DNA of 64,000 bases from Candidatus Woesearchaeota archaeon (GCA_016187465.1 JACPJQ010000002.1:1-64000), one strand, 5' to 3'; positions 1 to 9,039 are shown, counted from the first letter of the stretch. Translations and numbers: made by a program. The notes: generated by a model from the letters alone, not told the origin.

Positions 1-1227
1 TTTTAATTTACCTCCCATCTTTAACTGGTATACAATGTCGAGCAATTTTTCCATAATTTTCTGATCTTTTGCCGCTTCGTTCATTATTTGCTCTTTAAAC
101 TTGAATCTGTTATCTTCCTGAACCATCTTCTCTTGCTCTTTCATGGCAGTTTCTGTATCCAATATAGAGGCGCATTTTGAGCAGTAATTGCTGTCTTGAG
201 AGTTAAGCATGCTGCATCTAGGGCAAATTTTAGGCTTGAGCTCGTCTTGTTTTTTCTTGTTCTCTTCTGCCATTCCATTAATTTCCAATATTTTATGGTC
301 TGTATCTCTTCCAGATAAGTGCACATAAGTTCCAGCAACATCACTACCTTGAACCCAACCAAAATAGACTTTAAGCTGTGCTTCTGTCAGGAAATTAGCC
401 AAGAACGTAGCTCTTGAATGCCTGAAAATATGCGGATTGTATCTTTTCTGTATCCCAGCCTTCTTGAAAATCTTCTCCAGCAAAGTCAGTATTGTGCCAT
501 ACTGCATATGCTTCCTGTTGTTTATCGCCCCTATATTAGTCCACAAAGGTGCTTTTGGATTGTTTCTCATAGGATGTGAATTAATCCATGCAAGTAGGTA
601 TGGAACAGAAGAGACAATTCTTATTCTTCTCGATCCTGTTTTTCCTATTACAGTCATTACAGCTCCTTTCTCGTCAAAGGCAATATTGTTCACTTGAAGG
701 CTTGCTATCTCCCCAACTCTGCATCCAGACTCGTAAAGCAAGGATATCAAGGCTTTGTTTCTTGGATGGTCTGAAGCTGTTATAAGCGTCTTTATGTCGT
801 CTTCTGTTAGCAATCCGTCTTGACCCGGAAGCTTGACTTTGGTCCTGTTAAGCCTCGTGCTAAACCATTTAACTTCAGGCGGAAATTCTCCATTTCCTTT
901 AAGCCATTTGTAGAACTTCTTTAATGTAACCTTGAAGTCTTTTTTTGTCCATTCAGAATACTCATTGTTCTGCTGTATTGAGATAACAATTTTCTCAATA
1001 TCCTCTTTGGTTGCCCTTTCTAGGTCCTTTTTAAGCCATAAGGCAAGCGTCTTTAAGGTTTGAACGTATTTTATCACTCTTGGCTTCCCTATTCCAGTTG
1101 CAAAGCAGTTATTTCCGAATTTTTCAATTATTGCTTTGTTCTTATCCGATATCTTGGAAGACTTCATTCTTTCCAGAGTTGACACTAGCTGCTTGTCGTA
1201 GTTGTGTATATCTATTGTTTTTTCCAT
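1..1227 (-). CDS. Tyrosine recombinase/integrase, C-terminus cut by window edge
   Basis: Site-specific DNA recombinase of the phage-integrase/Xer family. The frame is open from the ATG at 1227 to base 1 (409 codons, no stop in the window), so the C-terminus is missing. A SAM-like core-binding domain covers roughly residues 1-145. The catalytic domain shows Arg in ESGCRVGEI, a Lys in the beta-hairpin GKTGSRR, the HxxR box HIFRHSR, and the nucleophilic Tyr in GTYVHLSGRD. A zinc ribbon follows (CPRC and CSKC pairs, about residues 340-365), then a charged tail. An SD-like GGAGG lies before the ATG. It sits about 90 bp from an intron-bearing tRNA gene, the usual setting for an integrase and its attachment site. 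It could be a chromosomal XerA-like enzyme instead of an element-borne integrase. Confidence 0.9.
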   Translation of the reverse strand, partial: MEKTIDIHNYDKQLVSTLERMKSSKISDKNKAIIEKFGNNCFATGIGKPRVIKYVQTLKTLALWLKKDLERATKEDIEKIVISIQQNNEYSEWTKKDFKVTLKKFYKWLKGNGEFPPEVKWFSTRLNRTKVKLPGQDGLLTEDDIKTLITASDHPRNKALISLLYESGCRVGEIASLQVNNIAFDEKGAVMTVIGKTGSRRIRIVSSVPYLLAWINSHPMRNNPKAPLWTNIGAINNRKHMQYGTILTLLEKIFKKAGIQKRYNPHIFRHSRATFLANFLTEAQLKVYFGWVQGSDVAGTYVHLSGRDTDHKILEINGMAEENKKKQDELKPKICPRCSMLNSQDSNYCSKCASILDTETAMKEQEKMVQEDNRFKFKEQIMNEAAKDQKIMEKLLDIVYQLKMGGKLK

Positions 1228-1317
1228 TTTGGCCTCCAATAGAATAAGGGTATTCATGGTATATATAGCATATGTAGACTATATGTACACTCTGAGGGCA
1301 TATCGACTAAGAACGGA

Positions 1318-1464
1318 TGCCCCTGCGGGGATTTTCAAAAAGGTGCAATGCACTTTTTATTGAACCCCGACCTTAAGGTGACTGCTAGGCAGCCTGCAAA
1401 TAATGAGCAGGCTCGCTGTCTCACAACCGCAACCTCACGTTCTGGTCCGTTATACTACAGGGGC
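1318..1464 (-). tRNA. tRNA with two introns, probably Arg (GCG)
   Basis: The acceptor strands GCCCCTG (1464-1458) and CAGGGGC (1325-1319) pair perfectly, with discriminator A at 1318. The anticodon stem TGAGG (1437-1433) pairs with CCTTA (1378-1374). The loop reads TTGCGG plus A, giving anticodon GCG with G37. A canonical 37/38 intron of about 47 nt (1426-1380) contains a 7-bp hairpin. The T stem CGGGG/CCCCG is interrupted by a second insert of about 27 nt inside the T loop (about 1360-1334), also hairpin-forming, so that splicing restores TTCAAAT. The D stem has one A.A mismatch. Arg identity rests on the inferred splice sites and an A20-like base, so it is provisional. CCA is not encoded. 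Confidence 0.65.
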
Positions 1465-1512
1465 AGGTAGTTAAAGATAAAGAAAACAATTTATAAAGTT
1501 TTGTTATGAATG

Positions 1513-1577
1513 GCTAGCCAGAGCGTGTGCGCCAACAGCGAGGGCTAGCACAAGAATTGCGAAGCGGATTTAAAATT
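1513..1577 (+). ncRNA. Structured RNA motif, copy A of four
   Basis: GCTAGCC (1513-1519) pairs with GGCTAGC, which is followed at once by ACAAGAAT. A short hairpin TTGC-GAA-GCGG and the tail GATTTAAAAT follow. The same architecture recurs at 21151, 54203 and 59469 with different but still pairing stems. A TATA-like TTTATAAAG lies at 1490-1498. The motif lies between two minus-strand genes and is antisense to both neighbours, so it is not their leader. Function is unknown. The ACA directly after the closing stem recalls archaeal H/ACA guide RNAs, but the trailing hairpin does not fit that class. Confidence 0.5.
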
Positions 1578-1656
1578 CAATAAATATAACCCAACAAAAA
1601 ATCCAATAACGATTTAAAAATATACATTTCGAAAAAATAAATCAAAATAAAAATAA

Positions 1657-4600
1657 TCATTCGCCCCAGTCTTTGAGGCTTATCTGCCCTTTTCTCTTGT
1701 TTTCTGGAACTTCAGTTTGCTCCTGGCCGAGCTGTTTTTTGAGGCTCAAAGCCACTTTATCTCCTAAAAGCTTGGTTAATGTCGACAAATCAGCACTCTT
1801 CAGATCTTTGATGTCCCTCATCCTGTTCCTGAATAACAGTCTTGCCCTAACCCTTCCGATGTTTTCAAGCCTGACCAATGGCAGCAGCTCCTCCTTGATG
1901 CCATACTTTAACCTCAGCCTTAACTTCACAATTTCCTTTATCAGAGATTGATAGTGCATTATCCGGCTTATCTCCTCTGTTGCGTAGAGCAGCCAATCGG
2001 CAATCTCCAGCTTCATTCTTAATTCCCCGGGCCTTATGTTGTATTCTTCCAGCAAGAATTCCTCGTCCTGCTCGCTTATCCAGTGATTCAGCATCAATGC
2101 AGTTTTCACAGAATTCAAAAAATCTTCATATTCGGGCTCATACATTGAAGGCTCGTTTTCAAGCAGTAAGGTGCTGAACTGCAGCATTGACTCCTGTATT
2201 TTGTCATATTCCCTTATCCCGACTTTGAGCATCGGCCTTATCTCAAGTGTATGGGATACCATCTGCAGGAACGAGAAAGATTCTATCCTTTTATCAGATG
2301 CGTTCTGTAGGCACTTGATTATGAAGTTGGCAGTCAAAGGGTCTATGTAAAGCTCAGCAATCCTCCTGCCCATCAAAGTCGGCTTTAGCTTTTCATCGTC
2401 TATTTCATCAGCGCTGGCGAATTCGTCTCCAGAGCGCATTATGAATTCCCACTCGTCAAGCATGCCTATAACTTTGGATATTGTTGCATGCAGTCTTCTC
2501 AAATCCTTGAATTGGTGCGCATAAAAAGTCTTGTCAAAAAAATCAAAAAGCTGTTTTTTTGTTGTAGTGAAATTCGCCGCTATTAATGAAAGGACATAAG
2601 TCCTTAGGACCGGCTCAACGGCAAGCTTCGAGTAGATATCTTCCGGAGTGCCATTCACGTATTTTTCCTCTATTTTTTCCTTCTCGGAGTTTGTCAGAGC
2701 AATTGCAATGGACTGCCCTTCATTGTCGTATCTCGGTCTTCCGGCCCTGCCCGACATCTGCATGTAATCCAGCACGGGAATCCATGTGAGCCCGTGGATA
2801 GTATATCGCTTCAGGTCCTTTATTATTGCCCTGTAAGCAGGCAAATCCACTCCGTATGAATTATGAACAATAAATCCTTCTGCAACAAACATATGACTGT
2901 TAAATGGGCTATTTGGTAATACAACATCATAAACATCTTCTTCATAATCTAAGATTTTTATTTCTTTTACCATATCCCAAAAAATGTCCCCTTCAAAATC
3001 TGAACTTCTCCAACTTTTTTTAATAAAAATAGTAAGTTTTGTATCACAAATTGGACAATTATTCAGTCTAAAAATATCATTAAAATTATTATTAAGTAAT
3101 GAACTATGAACCCATTTACCTATATTATTTAAAGACCAATACCATTCTGTATTACTTCTACTGCCCATCCTTTTTTTTGAAATTAATTGGTAATGATGAT
3201 TTAACCTAATCTCTTTCTTTCTAGGCTCATGACTTAAAATTTGATTAATCTCTCTTGAGCCTAATTCGTTGTTTTCGCCTACTAATTTTATAACTTCAGG
3301 CTTTCTTTTTCCCCATTCTTTTTGCTCGTTAGTTCTGCCTCCAAATAAATCTTTGTATAGCTTATAATTACATTTATTACATGAGATATAATGAATATTT
3401 AGGTTAAATCCTTTTAGAACATTTTTAAGAGCCTCCTGCTTCCGTTTAACACTGAAACCAATCTTTTTATGAAATCTTTCAATGCAAATTTTCTGATTTA
3501 TTAATAACTCATAAATAGGTTTTGTAGCGTATTCCTTATCATAAATTTTCATAATCCTTTTTTCTTTTTTTCTTATTGTACAAACAATTCCAAATCTTAG
3601 TAATAGTTTTTGAACATTTTTTATAAGCCTGTAAGATATACTGCAAAAACCAATATTTTTAGTATGTTTCTGCACAAAACCATCTGTGTCAAATAAACCT
3701 CGTAATAGCTCAGCAACTAAATCGCCTTCAGAATTCATTATTAATGCAGAAATATACTTATTCTCTCCTTTTTCAACACCACAGCTGCACAGAAATTCTC
3801 TAAACCACTTATTCTTGCCCAATACTAGTTGTGGTGTTCCATGAAAAGTTTTGCTAATTCTATAACTTATTCCAAGTTCTCTACAGGTACTCATAACTTT
3901 AAAAAATATTTCTTTATCTTTTCCCACAATACTGGGGCTTCCTTTATATATTATTTTTCCATTAGAAGTTTGAGCTCCAGAATAGCCATCACCAAGCATT
4001 GCACCTATCAGATACGAAATAGATTGGCTAAAATTGATATTAACAGGTATGTCATTATCTTTAACTAAATCACTTATTTTTGGTACGCTTTTCTCATTAA
4101 TATTTAAATAACCGATTGTAGCTATTTTGTCCTTTATCTTAATTTTATCAGCAGAAATTATCACCTTTTTATTGTTCCTTTTTATATACATTTTATGATT
4201 TGGAGTAACTTTTATTGAGTAGCCAGAAACTGAAGAGATTTGAATCAACTTTGAAGAATTCTTCACCTTTTGAATTTTTTGAGTTTTCATGCTTATTAAT
4301 TTATTATTGGAAATCACAAAAATAGGATTAGATGTCTCAAACGTAGAAACTTCAGTTTCATCTATACCGTGCCATAATTTTGTATCTTTAGATAAACAAA
4401 GAGTAGGCGTGCAGCATATCAGTTTTATTGTGCCATTCCTGAAATTGTCCTCTATAATATTTTTTTGGTGCTGCGTCAGGCCTGCATGATGGAATGCAAT
4501 TCCCTTTTTCAGGCAGAATGCAAGCCTCTCGCACTGCTTTGTAGGCCTTGAAAGCGCATTCAAGGCATCATCAGCCAAGGCTTTCAGAACATCATTTTCT

Positions 4601-4755
4601 GTTTTTATCTTCTTTGATATTTCCTCAGCGGTCTTCTCTGCAGATTTCTTTGTGCTCGCAAAAATTAAAGCCTGCTTCCCAATCTTCAAAGTGTCCAAAG
4701 CGATATTAAGAACAGCACTGTCAAACTGGTCGTCAAGCTTGATGGATTTTTGCAT
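1657..4755 (-). CDS. hel308: Hel308-type helicase lacking RecA1, with intein
   Basis: C-terminal part of an archaeal Hel308/Ski2-like superfamily 2 DNA helicase. It starts at the second RecA domain (GKQALIFAST), then FHHAGL, motif V (TPTL, intein, SYGVDLPA), motif VI (QMSGRAGRPRYD), the winged-helix and ratchet region, and a C-terminal helix-hairpin-helix (LENIGRVRARLL). Motifs I and II (Walker A, DExH) are absent. The frame is open up to an ATG at 4827, overlapping the neighbouring gene. A TATA box (CTTTATAAAC on the minus strand, about 4777-4787) lies 27 nt before the ATG at 4755, so a leaderless start there is preferred; it coincides with the RecA2 boundary. After intein removal the protein would be about 519 aa, against about 700 for the family. 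It is either half of a split helicase or a decaying gene. The separate RecA1 half is not in this window. Confidence 0.8.
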   Translation of the reverse strand: MQKSIKLDDQFDSAVLNIALDTLKIGKQALIFASTKKSAEKTAEEISKKIKTENDVLKALADDALNALSRPTKQCERLAFCLKKGIAFHHAGLTQHQKNIIEDNFRNGTIKLICCTPTLCLSKDTKLWHGIDETEVSTFETSNPIFVISNNKLISMKTQKIQKVKNSSKLIQISSVSGYSIKVTPNHKMYIKRNNKKVIISADKIKIKDKIATIGYLNINEKSVPKISDLVKDNDIPVNINFSQSISYLIGAMLGDGYSGAQTSNGKIIYKGSPSIVGKDKEIFFKVMSTCRELGISYRISKTFHGTPQLVLGKNKWFREFLCSCGVEKGENKYISALIMNSEGDLVAELLRGLFDTDGFVQKHTKNIGFCSISYRLIKNVQKLLLRFGIVCTIRKKEKRIMKIYDKEYATKPIYELLINQKICIERFHKKIGFSVKRKQEALKNVLKGFNLNIHYISCNKCNYKLYKDLFGGRTNEQKEWGKRKPEVIKLVGENNELGSREINQILSHEPRKKEIRLNHHYQLISKKRMGSRSNTEWYWSLNNIGKWVHSSLLNNNFNDIFRLNNCPICDTKLTIFIKKSWRSSDFEGDIFWDMVKEIKILDYEEDVYDVVLPNSPFNSHMFVAEGFIVHNSYGVDLPAYRAIIKDLKRYTIHGLTWIPVLDYMQMSGRAGRPRYDNEGQSIAIALTNSEKEKIEEKYVNGTPEDIYSKLAVEPVLRTYVLSLIAANFTTTKKQLFDFFDKTFYAHQFKDLRRLHATISKVIGMLDEWEFIMRSGDEFASADEIDDEKLKPTLMGRRIAELYIDPLTANFIIKCLQNASDKRIESFSFLQMVSHTLEIRPMLKVGIREYDKIQESMLQFSTLLLENEPSMYEPEYEDFLNSVKTALMLNHWISEQDEEFLLEEYNIRPGELRMKLEIADWLLYATEEISRIMHYQSLIKEIVKLRLRLKYGIKEELLPLVRLENIGRVRARLLFRNRMRDIKDLKSADLSTLTKLLGDKVALSLKKQLGQEQTEVPENKRKGQISLKDWGE
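2860..4398 (-). mobile_element. Intein in Hel308 motif V, with LAGLIDADG domain and zinc fingers
   Basis: A 513-residue protein-splicing element within the helicase gene. It begins with Cys (CLSKDTKLW) after TPTL and ends VHN before Ser of SYGVDLPA, so both splice junctions have the expected Cys and Asn/Ser residues. Block B is TPNHKMYI. Two LAGLIDADG-like motifs are visible, LIGAMLGDG and LLRGLFDTDG. Between the endonuclease and the C-terminal splicing block lie two cysteine pairs (CNKC and CPIC) that look like zinc fingers, an uncommon addition. The reading frame is intact, so splicing and homing may still work although the host helicase has lost a domain. Confidence 0.9.
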
Positions 4756-4810
4756 ATGCTGAAAAAGTGCAAGCTGGTTTATAAAGTTTGCTTGAGAAAT
4801 TTCAAAAATG

Positions 4811-6703
4811 TCAAATAACATTAACATTTATAATCTGCTCAATCTCATCTATGCCGTCGCTCACGGTAACTTTAACAACTTTGGCTCCTCTCGTCGTGAA
4901 TATTCGCTGGTGCATTGAAGTTGCTTTGTATTTCTGCAAAAAGCCGAAGTTCCATGTGTAGCTCAAGTCATCTTCATCCTCGTCAATTGCTTTAACAAAC
5001 ATCAGCACAGGCTTATTTACCCTTGCAACAACTGTTTTGCTGGCATTTATGATTATTGGAGGCCTGTTCTTATCGGCTATTTCAGCTTTCGCTATCTGCC
5101 TTGTCTCTGACTCGCCGTCACTGGCCACAAACACCAAATCAATTTTTGCAGTCTCTCCTTTGCCTGCTGTGCTGAAGTCAGGCGTCCACAAAAATGCATT
5201 TCCTTCAAGGGATGAGCCGCCAGGAGGATTGTCAATTAAATAAGTAATCTCGTCGCCGTCGGGGTCATTGGCATTAAGGAGTATTGCTATGCTGTCTCCT
5301 TCTCTTGCCTTTATTTCCTGTATTTGCCCGAATATAGGAAGCCTGTTGACATGCTCTATGTTTATGTCCACAAACTTTGAAGTCTCGAGCGAGCCATCGC
5401 TTGCAGTAACTTTGACATTGTAGGCTCCAGTATCGCCAAAGTTTGATTTGAAGGTGTCTGTATTTATAAACCCGGAGTAGCTCAGCTTTACCCTGTCGCC
5501 GTCCAAATCATACGCTTTCGGCGCTATTTTAAAAGCGTCTCCCTCGTTTATGTTTATTGGCTCAATATCCTCAAGCACAGGCGCCCTGTTGACATCCTTG
5601 ACGGTTATTATCACATTATGGACGATTTTTTTGTCTTTTGATGATGCTGTGAATTGCACATAAAAGTTCTTGTTAAGAATTCCAAACTGGTTCAGCACTC
5701 GATCAATAAGTCCTTCCTTCTTGACAGTATCGTAGCTTGGTTTCCATGCAAATATACTTCCGTTTAATGCTGCGCCCTCTGGCATGTGGTCAGCATTGTA
5801 AATTATTTCATCGCCATCAGGATCATTGGCATTCAAAGTGATTTTAAGTTCTTCATTCTCATTTGCAATTTTGTTGCCTATCTCGTCAAAAGCCAGCGGC
5901 CTGTCAACATCATTCACAACAATATTTACATTTTTGTCTTTGCTGAATCCTTTTCCTTCGGCATGGACAGTAATTCTGCGGCTGCCAGCATCTGAATATC
6001 CTGTTTTCCATTCATTCTTATCGCCGACAGGTTCTGATATCGAATAGCTCAGCCCATACTTCTCAAAATCCGGAAGATTGAGGGTTATAACATCGTTTTC
6101 ATTTGCAGTAATGTCTTGTATGCCTTCCAGCAGGCTTTCGACATCGACATCTGCTACATCAATATCCCATTTTCTGCCCACTTCACTTGTCCCGTCTGAC
6201 ACGGAAACAAATACTTTATGGCTTCCGGCATCGTCATAAGTAGTGTCGTAAGAAAACTCCTCCCATTTTCCTGATTTTTCATCATCTAAACGCCATTCGT
6301 AGCTCAACTCGTCCTCGTTCAAGTCTGTTGCCAGAACCTTAAAGTTAATTGACTCTGCCTCATTAATACTCAAAACATCCTGTTCCGGAGAATAAGATTC
6401 TATCCTAGGCGGCTCTTCCTTTTTTTTTACTGTTATCAGCACATCCTTGGACACGCTTGTAATGCCGTCAGAAACTGTTATTGCGGTCTTGTATTCGCCT
6501 GCATCCCCGTAATTGGTCTGCCATTCGCCATTATGGTCAAGCGGATGCTCATATTTTATTATAAGGCTGTCCGCATCAGGATCAACCACATTAGGCTCCA
6601 AGCTTAATTTTTCTGTTTCCTGAATAGTAAAATTTGATATGGAATGCGCAATATATGAGAATGCAAAAAGTATAATTACCAATAACCAAATCCCTTTATT
6701 CAT
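4811..6703 (-). CDS. Secreted cadherin/PKD-like repeat protein
   Basis: A 630-residue extracytoplasmic protein. An N-terminal hydrophobic segment (LLVIILFAFSYIA) acts as signal peptide or anchor. About seven Ig-fold repeats follow, resembling dystroglycan-type cadherin or PKD domains: each has a WxTxYxDAGxY-like strand, a VSDG-type turn, and a Dx(N/D)xPP(V/I)-like linker beginning the next unit. Asp- and Asn-rich linkers suggest calcium binding (inference). No sortase or membrane motif is seen at the C-terminus, which ends at the last beta strand. It lies 37 bp downstream of a lipoprotein built from the same repeats and is probably co-transcribed. A role in surface adhesion or host-cell contact is likely for the family, but the ligand is unknown. 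Confidence 0.8.
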   Translation of the reverse strand: MNKGIWLLVIILFAFSYIAHSISNFTIQETEKLSLEPNVVDPDADSLIIKYEHPLDHNGEWQTNYGDAGEYKTAITVSDGITSVSKDVLITVKKKEEPPRIESYSPEQDVLSINEAESINFKVLATDLNEDELSYEWRLDDEKSGKWEEFSYDTTYDDAGSHKVFVSVSDGTSEVGRKWDIDVADVDVESLLEGIQDITANENDVITLNLPDFEKYGLSYSISEPVGDKNEWKTGYSDAGSRRITVHAEGKGFSKDKNVNIVVNDVDRPLAFDEIGNKIANENEELKITLNANDPDGDEIIYNADHMPEGAALNGSIFAWKPSYDTVKKEGLIDRVLNQFGILNKNFYVQFTASSKDKKIVHNVIITVKDVNRAPVLEDIEPININEGDAFKIAPKAYDLDGDRVKLSYSGFINTDTFKSNFGDTGAYNVKVTASDGSLETSKFVDINIEHVNRLPIFGQIQEIKAREGDSIAILLNANDPDGDEITYLIDNPPGGSSLEGNAFLWTPDFSTAGKGETAKIDLVFVASDGESETRQIAKAEIADKNRPPIIINASKTVVARVNKPVLMFVKAIDEDEDDLSYTWNFGFLQKYKATSMHQRIFTTRGAKVVKVTVSDGIDEIEQIINVNVI

Positions 6704-6740
6704 TTATCCCCCAACTCTAAAAAAGAAAATACAAAAAAAA

Positions 6741-8420
6741 TTATTTCTTCTGCACTATGTCTGTTATGACTGGCGGCCTGTTGACATTTTCAACACCCAG
6801 CATGAATGTCTTTGAGGTTGTGTCCTGCCCATCTGACGCGCTTATAGTAATTTCGTAAGTGCCTGCGCTGTCATAATCAGTTTGCCATGTGAATACATTG
6901 TCTTCCTGCATGAATAGTTTATCGCTGATTGAATATGTTATTGAATCCTTGTCAGCATCTGTGGCCAATGCAGTGATTGTAACCTTGTCTGTTTCTTTTA
7001 CTTTCATATCATCTATGCTTTCAAGTACGGGCTTTCTGTTAACATTCTTAACATTGATAGACCAGATCTTGCTTGTGCTTGAGAAACCATCAGACACTTC
7101 AACTTTGACAGTATGCGTGCCTGCATCGTCATAAGTTGTCTGATAGGAATATTTGTCATCTGTGCCTGATTCAACTCCGTCAAGCTTCCATGAATATGAC
7201 AGCTGGTCCTTATTAAGGTCGCTGGCTTCTATGCTGAAATCCACAGATTGGGTTTCGTCAGCTTCCAAGCCGCTTTCGATGGGCTTTGAGCTGTCAATTG
7301 TCGGAGATTCTTCCTTCTTATTCACAATTATCAAAACGTCCCTTGATGTTGTTGCTTCCCCGTCTGAAGCTGTGACAGTAACCGTGTATTCGCCTGCATC
7401 GCCGTATTCTGTCTGCCATTCCCCCTTATCACTTAAAGGAGAAGTGTATGTGAAAACCAAATTTGTGTTCTTGTCAAGGTCTTCTGCATTTGGCACCAGG
7501 CTTACAAGCTCAGTTTCCTGAACTACAATAACAACCGGCTTTTCAGCAGACTTTTCGTGATATTCCTCTTTCTCTTCTATTTTTGACTCTTCTTCAGGTG
7601 TTTCTTCCTTTACTATTTCACCTGTGACTGGAGGTTGCGTGACAGGCGGCTGCTCTTCCTTCTTTTCCATAACTTCCTCCAACTCGATGAAAACATCCTG
7701 TTCCGGCAAACCAGCGTCTAAATGGTTCATGAATTTTATAGGAACTTCAAACTTTGTTGCATTGCCTGCTGGAACTGGAATAAGGAAGAAAATTTGAACA
7801 TGGCTGTTCAGCCCGAAATCTCCCGGGCTCGCGCCGTAAGTCTTGCCATCGCTGTGGTAAGCAACAGCAATTGCAGATGCCGTTTCTTTTGTGCTTGCCT
7901 CGAGAGGCTTAAGCTTCAAAGAGAATGAGGCAGATCCTTTCTCATCTGACTTAAAGCTGTTTTCTGAGCCGTCTTCAGCCCCGCAGGGCTTGTCCACTAT
8001 ATTTGGCTCAGGAGGCAGTTTTATTCTGGAGCACCAAACTGTGTAAACTCCGTTAGGAACAAGATTCTTGAAAGAAAGCTCTAGCTCCGCATTGCCGTCA
8101 TTGACGCTGTAAATGCCGATGCCGCTTGCAGAAAGCCATTGGCCCAGGGTGAATCCAAGCTCTTTGCCCTTGTCAAAAGGCCCGAGAGGGTTCAATCCAG
8201 TCTTAAATGGATCATGCATTGTTGGCGTGGCTGCTGCGTAAGCTTGTTTCGCAAGAGCCGCAGGATCCTTAGCTTCGGCTCTTATAACTTTTCCGCCGGT
8301 TTCTGCGGGAGCAGCTTCTTTAGGGGAAGGTCCGTAAAGAGTTTGATAGACCTCGCAGCCGCTCAGCAAGAAAACAGAAAGTATAAGCATAACAACCAAA
8401 AACTTTGTTTTAAAATTCAT
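6741..8420 (-). CDS. Surface lipoprotein with cadherin/PKD-like repeats
   Basis: The signal peptide ends in a lipobox, FLLSGC, so the Cys is probably lipid-modified and anchors the protein outside the cell. An unassigned beta-rich domain of about 160 aa follows (core SFKNLVPNGVYTVW), then a Glu/Pro/Lys-rich linker, then three Ig-like repeats (EWQTEYGDAGEYTVTV, DAGTHTVKVEVSDG, DSAGTYEITISASDG) closely similar to those of the downstream gene. The frame is open seven codons further upstream, but an SD sequence GGAGG lies inside that stretch, 7 nt before the ATG at 8420, which fixes the start. The shared repeats suggest the pair arose by duplication and may work together at the cell surface. Confidence 0.8.
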   Translation of the reverse strand: MNFKTKFLVVMLILSVFLLSGCEVYQTLYGPSPKEAAPAETGGKVIRAEAKDPAALAKQAYAAATPTMHDPFKTGLNPLGPFDKGKELGFTLGQWLSASGIGIYSVNDGNAELELSFKNLVPNGVYTVWCSRIKLPPEPNIVDKPCGAEDGSENSFKSDEKGSASFSLKLKPLEASTKETASAIAVAYHSDGKTYGASPGDFGLNSHVQIFFLIPVPAGNATKFEVPIKFMNHLDAGLPEQDVFIELEEVMEKKEEQPPVTQPPVTGEIVKEETPEEESKIEEKEEYHEKSAEKPVVIVVQETELVSLVPNAEDLDKNTNLVFTYTSPLSDKGEWQTEYGDAGEYTVTVTASDGEATTSRDVLIIVNKKEESPTIDSSKPIESGLEADETQSVDFSIEASDLNKDQLSYSWKLDGVESGTDDKYSYQTTYDDAGTHTVKVEVSDGFSSTSKIWSINVKNVNRKPVLESIDDMKVKETDKVTITALATDADKDSITYSISDKLFMQEDNVFTWQTDYDSAGTYEITISASDGQDTTSKTFMLGVENVNRPPVITDIVQKK

Positions 8421-8598
8421 CATGCACCCTCCTTTATTCAATCTTTTGACATAAATAAAGTGTTGTTATTTTAAAATAATAACTTATATTTAAACTTTGT
8501 GGTAGTAAATGAAATTTTTGATTAAAATTTGGGATTTACATAAATATTTTTCAGAAAAATTTGCCAATATAATAATTAGTATTGACAAAAATAAAGAA

Positions 8599-8706
8599 TG
8601 GGCCTGGTGTGATTTGAACACATGACCTCCGCCTTATCAGAGCGGCGCTCTAACTGCCCAGCAAGCCGATTTTCAACCGGCAGCTACCAGGCTGAGCTAC
8701 AGGCCC
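8599..8706 (-). tRNA. tRNA-Ile (GAT) with D-loop intron
   Basis: Acceptor GGGCCTG/CAGGCCC with discriminator A at 8599. D stem GCTC/GAGC, anticodon stem CCGCT/GGCGG, loop CTGATAA giving anticodon GAT, T arm ATGTG-TTCAAAT-CACAC. The D loop is broken by about 33 extra bases between AGCCTGG and TTAGAGC (about 8686-8654). These fold into a hairpin (GCCG/CGGC within CTGCC/GGCAG). Removing them gives a standard D loop. The anticodon loop has no intron. A D-loop intron is non-canonical in archaea. CCA is not encoded. Confidence 0.92.
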
Positions 8707-8733
8707 GAATGGATTATTGAAAATATAGTTAAT

Positions 8734-9039
8734 TTATAAAGTTTGTTTAACAGACTCAAGAACAAGGCTCTTTATTTTTTCGATTTCATCTTTTTTCACT
8801 TCCCTGAGCCATAATTGCCCGGGATAAATCACAACAGTTGCCCCCACATTGTTGCAGAATCCCAAACAGCCTGTCCTTGTAACCCAAACAGAAGACGCCA
8901 GGCCATTGGCTTTAACCCAATCTTTCAGCTCCCGAAATATTTCATATCCCTGAACATTGGAGCAGCATTCCTTGCCATGGGGCCTTTCGTTTGTGCATAC
9001 AAGAATGTGCTTTAATGGCTTTGTGCTGATTTGTTGCAT
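8734..9039 (-). CDS. (2Fe-2S) ferredoxin-like, thioredoxin-fold protein
   Basis: A 101-residue protein of the thioredoxin-like (2Fe-2S) ferredoxin family. Four cluster-ligand cysteines are suggested: HILVCTN, GKECC, and TGCLGFCNN. The spacing (a Cys near the N-terminus, one about 12 residues later, then a Cx3C pair) matches that family. Proteins of this type pass electrons or act as subunits of hydrogenases and NADH-linked enzymes; no partner gene lies nearby. The frame is open for 20 codons upstream, but a TATA box (TTATATAC on the minus strand, about 9063-9070) sits about 27 nt before the ATG at 9039, favouring a leaderless start there. That upstream region also carries the divergent promoter of the LAGLIDADG element. 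Confidence 0.8.
   Translation of the reverse strand: MQQISTKPLKHILVCTNERPHGKECCSNVQGYEIFRELKDWVKANGLASSVWVTRTGCLGFCNNVGATVVIYPGQLWLREVKKDEIEKIKSLVLESVKQTL

Noticed and set aside
437-785. Two plus-strand frames inside the integrase gene
   Set aside because: The opposite strand encodes a complete integrase catalytic domain with its active-site residues; these are antisense shadows.
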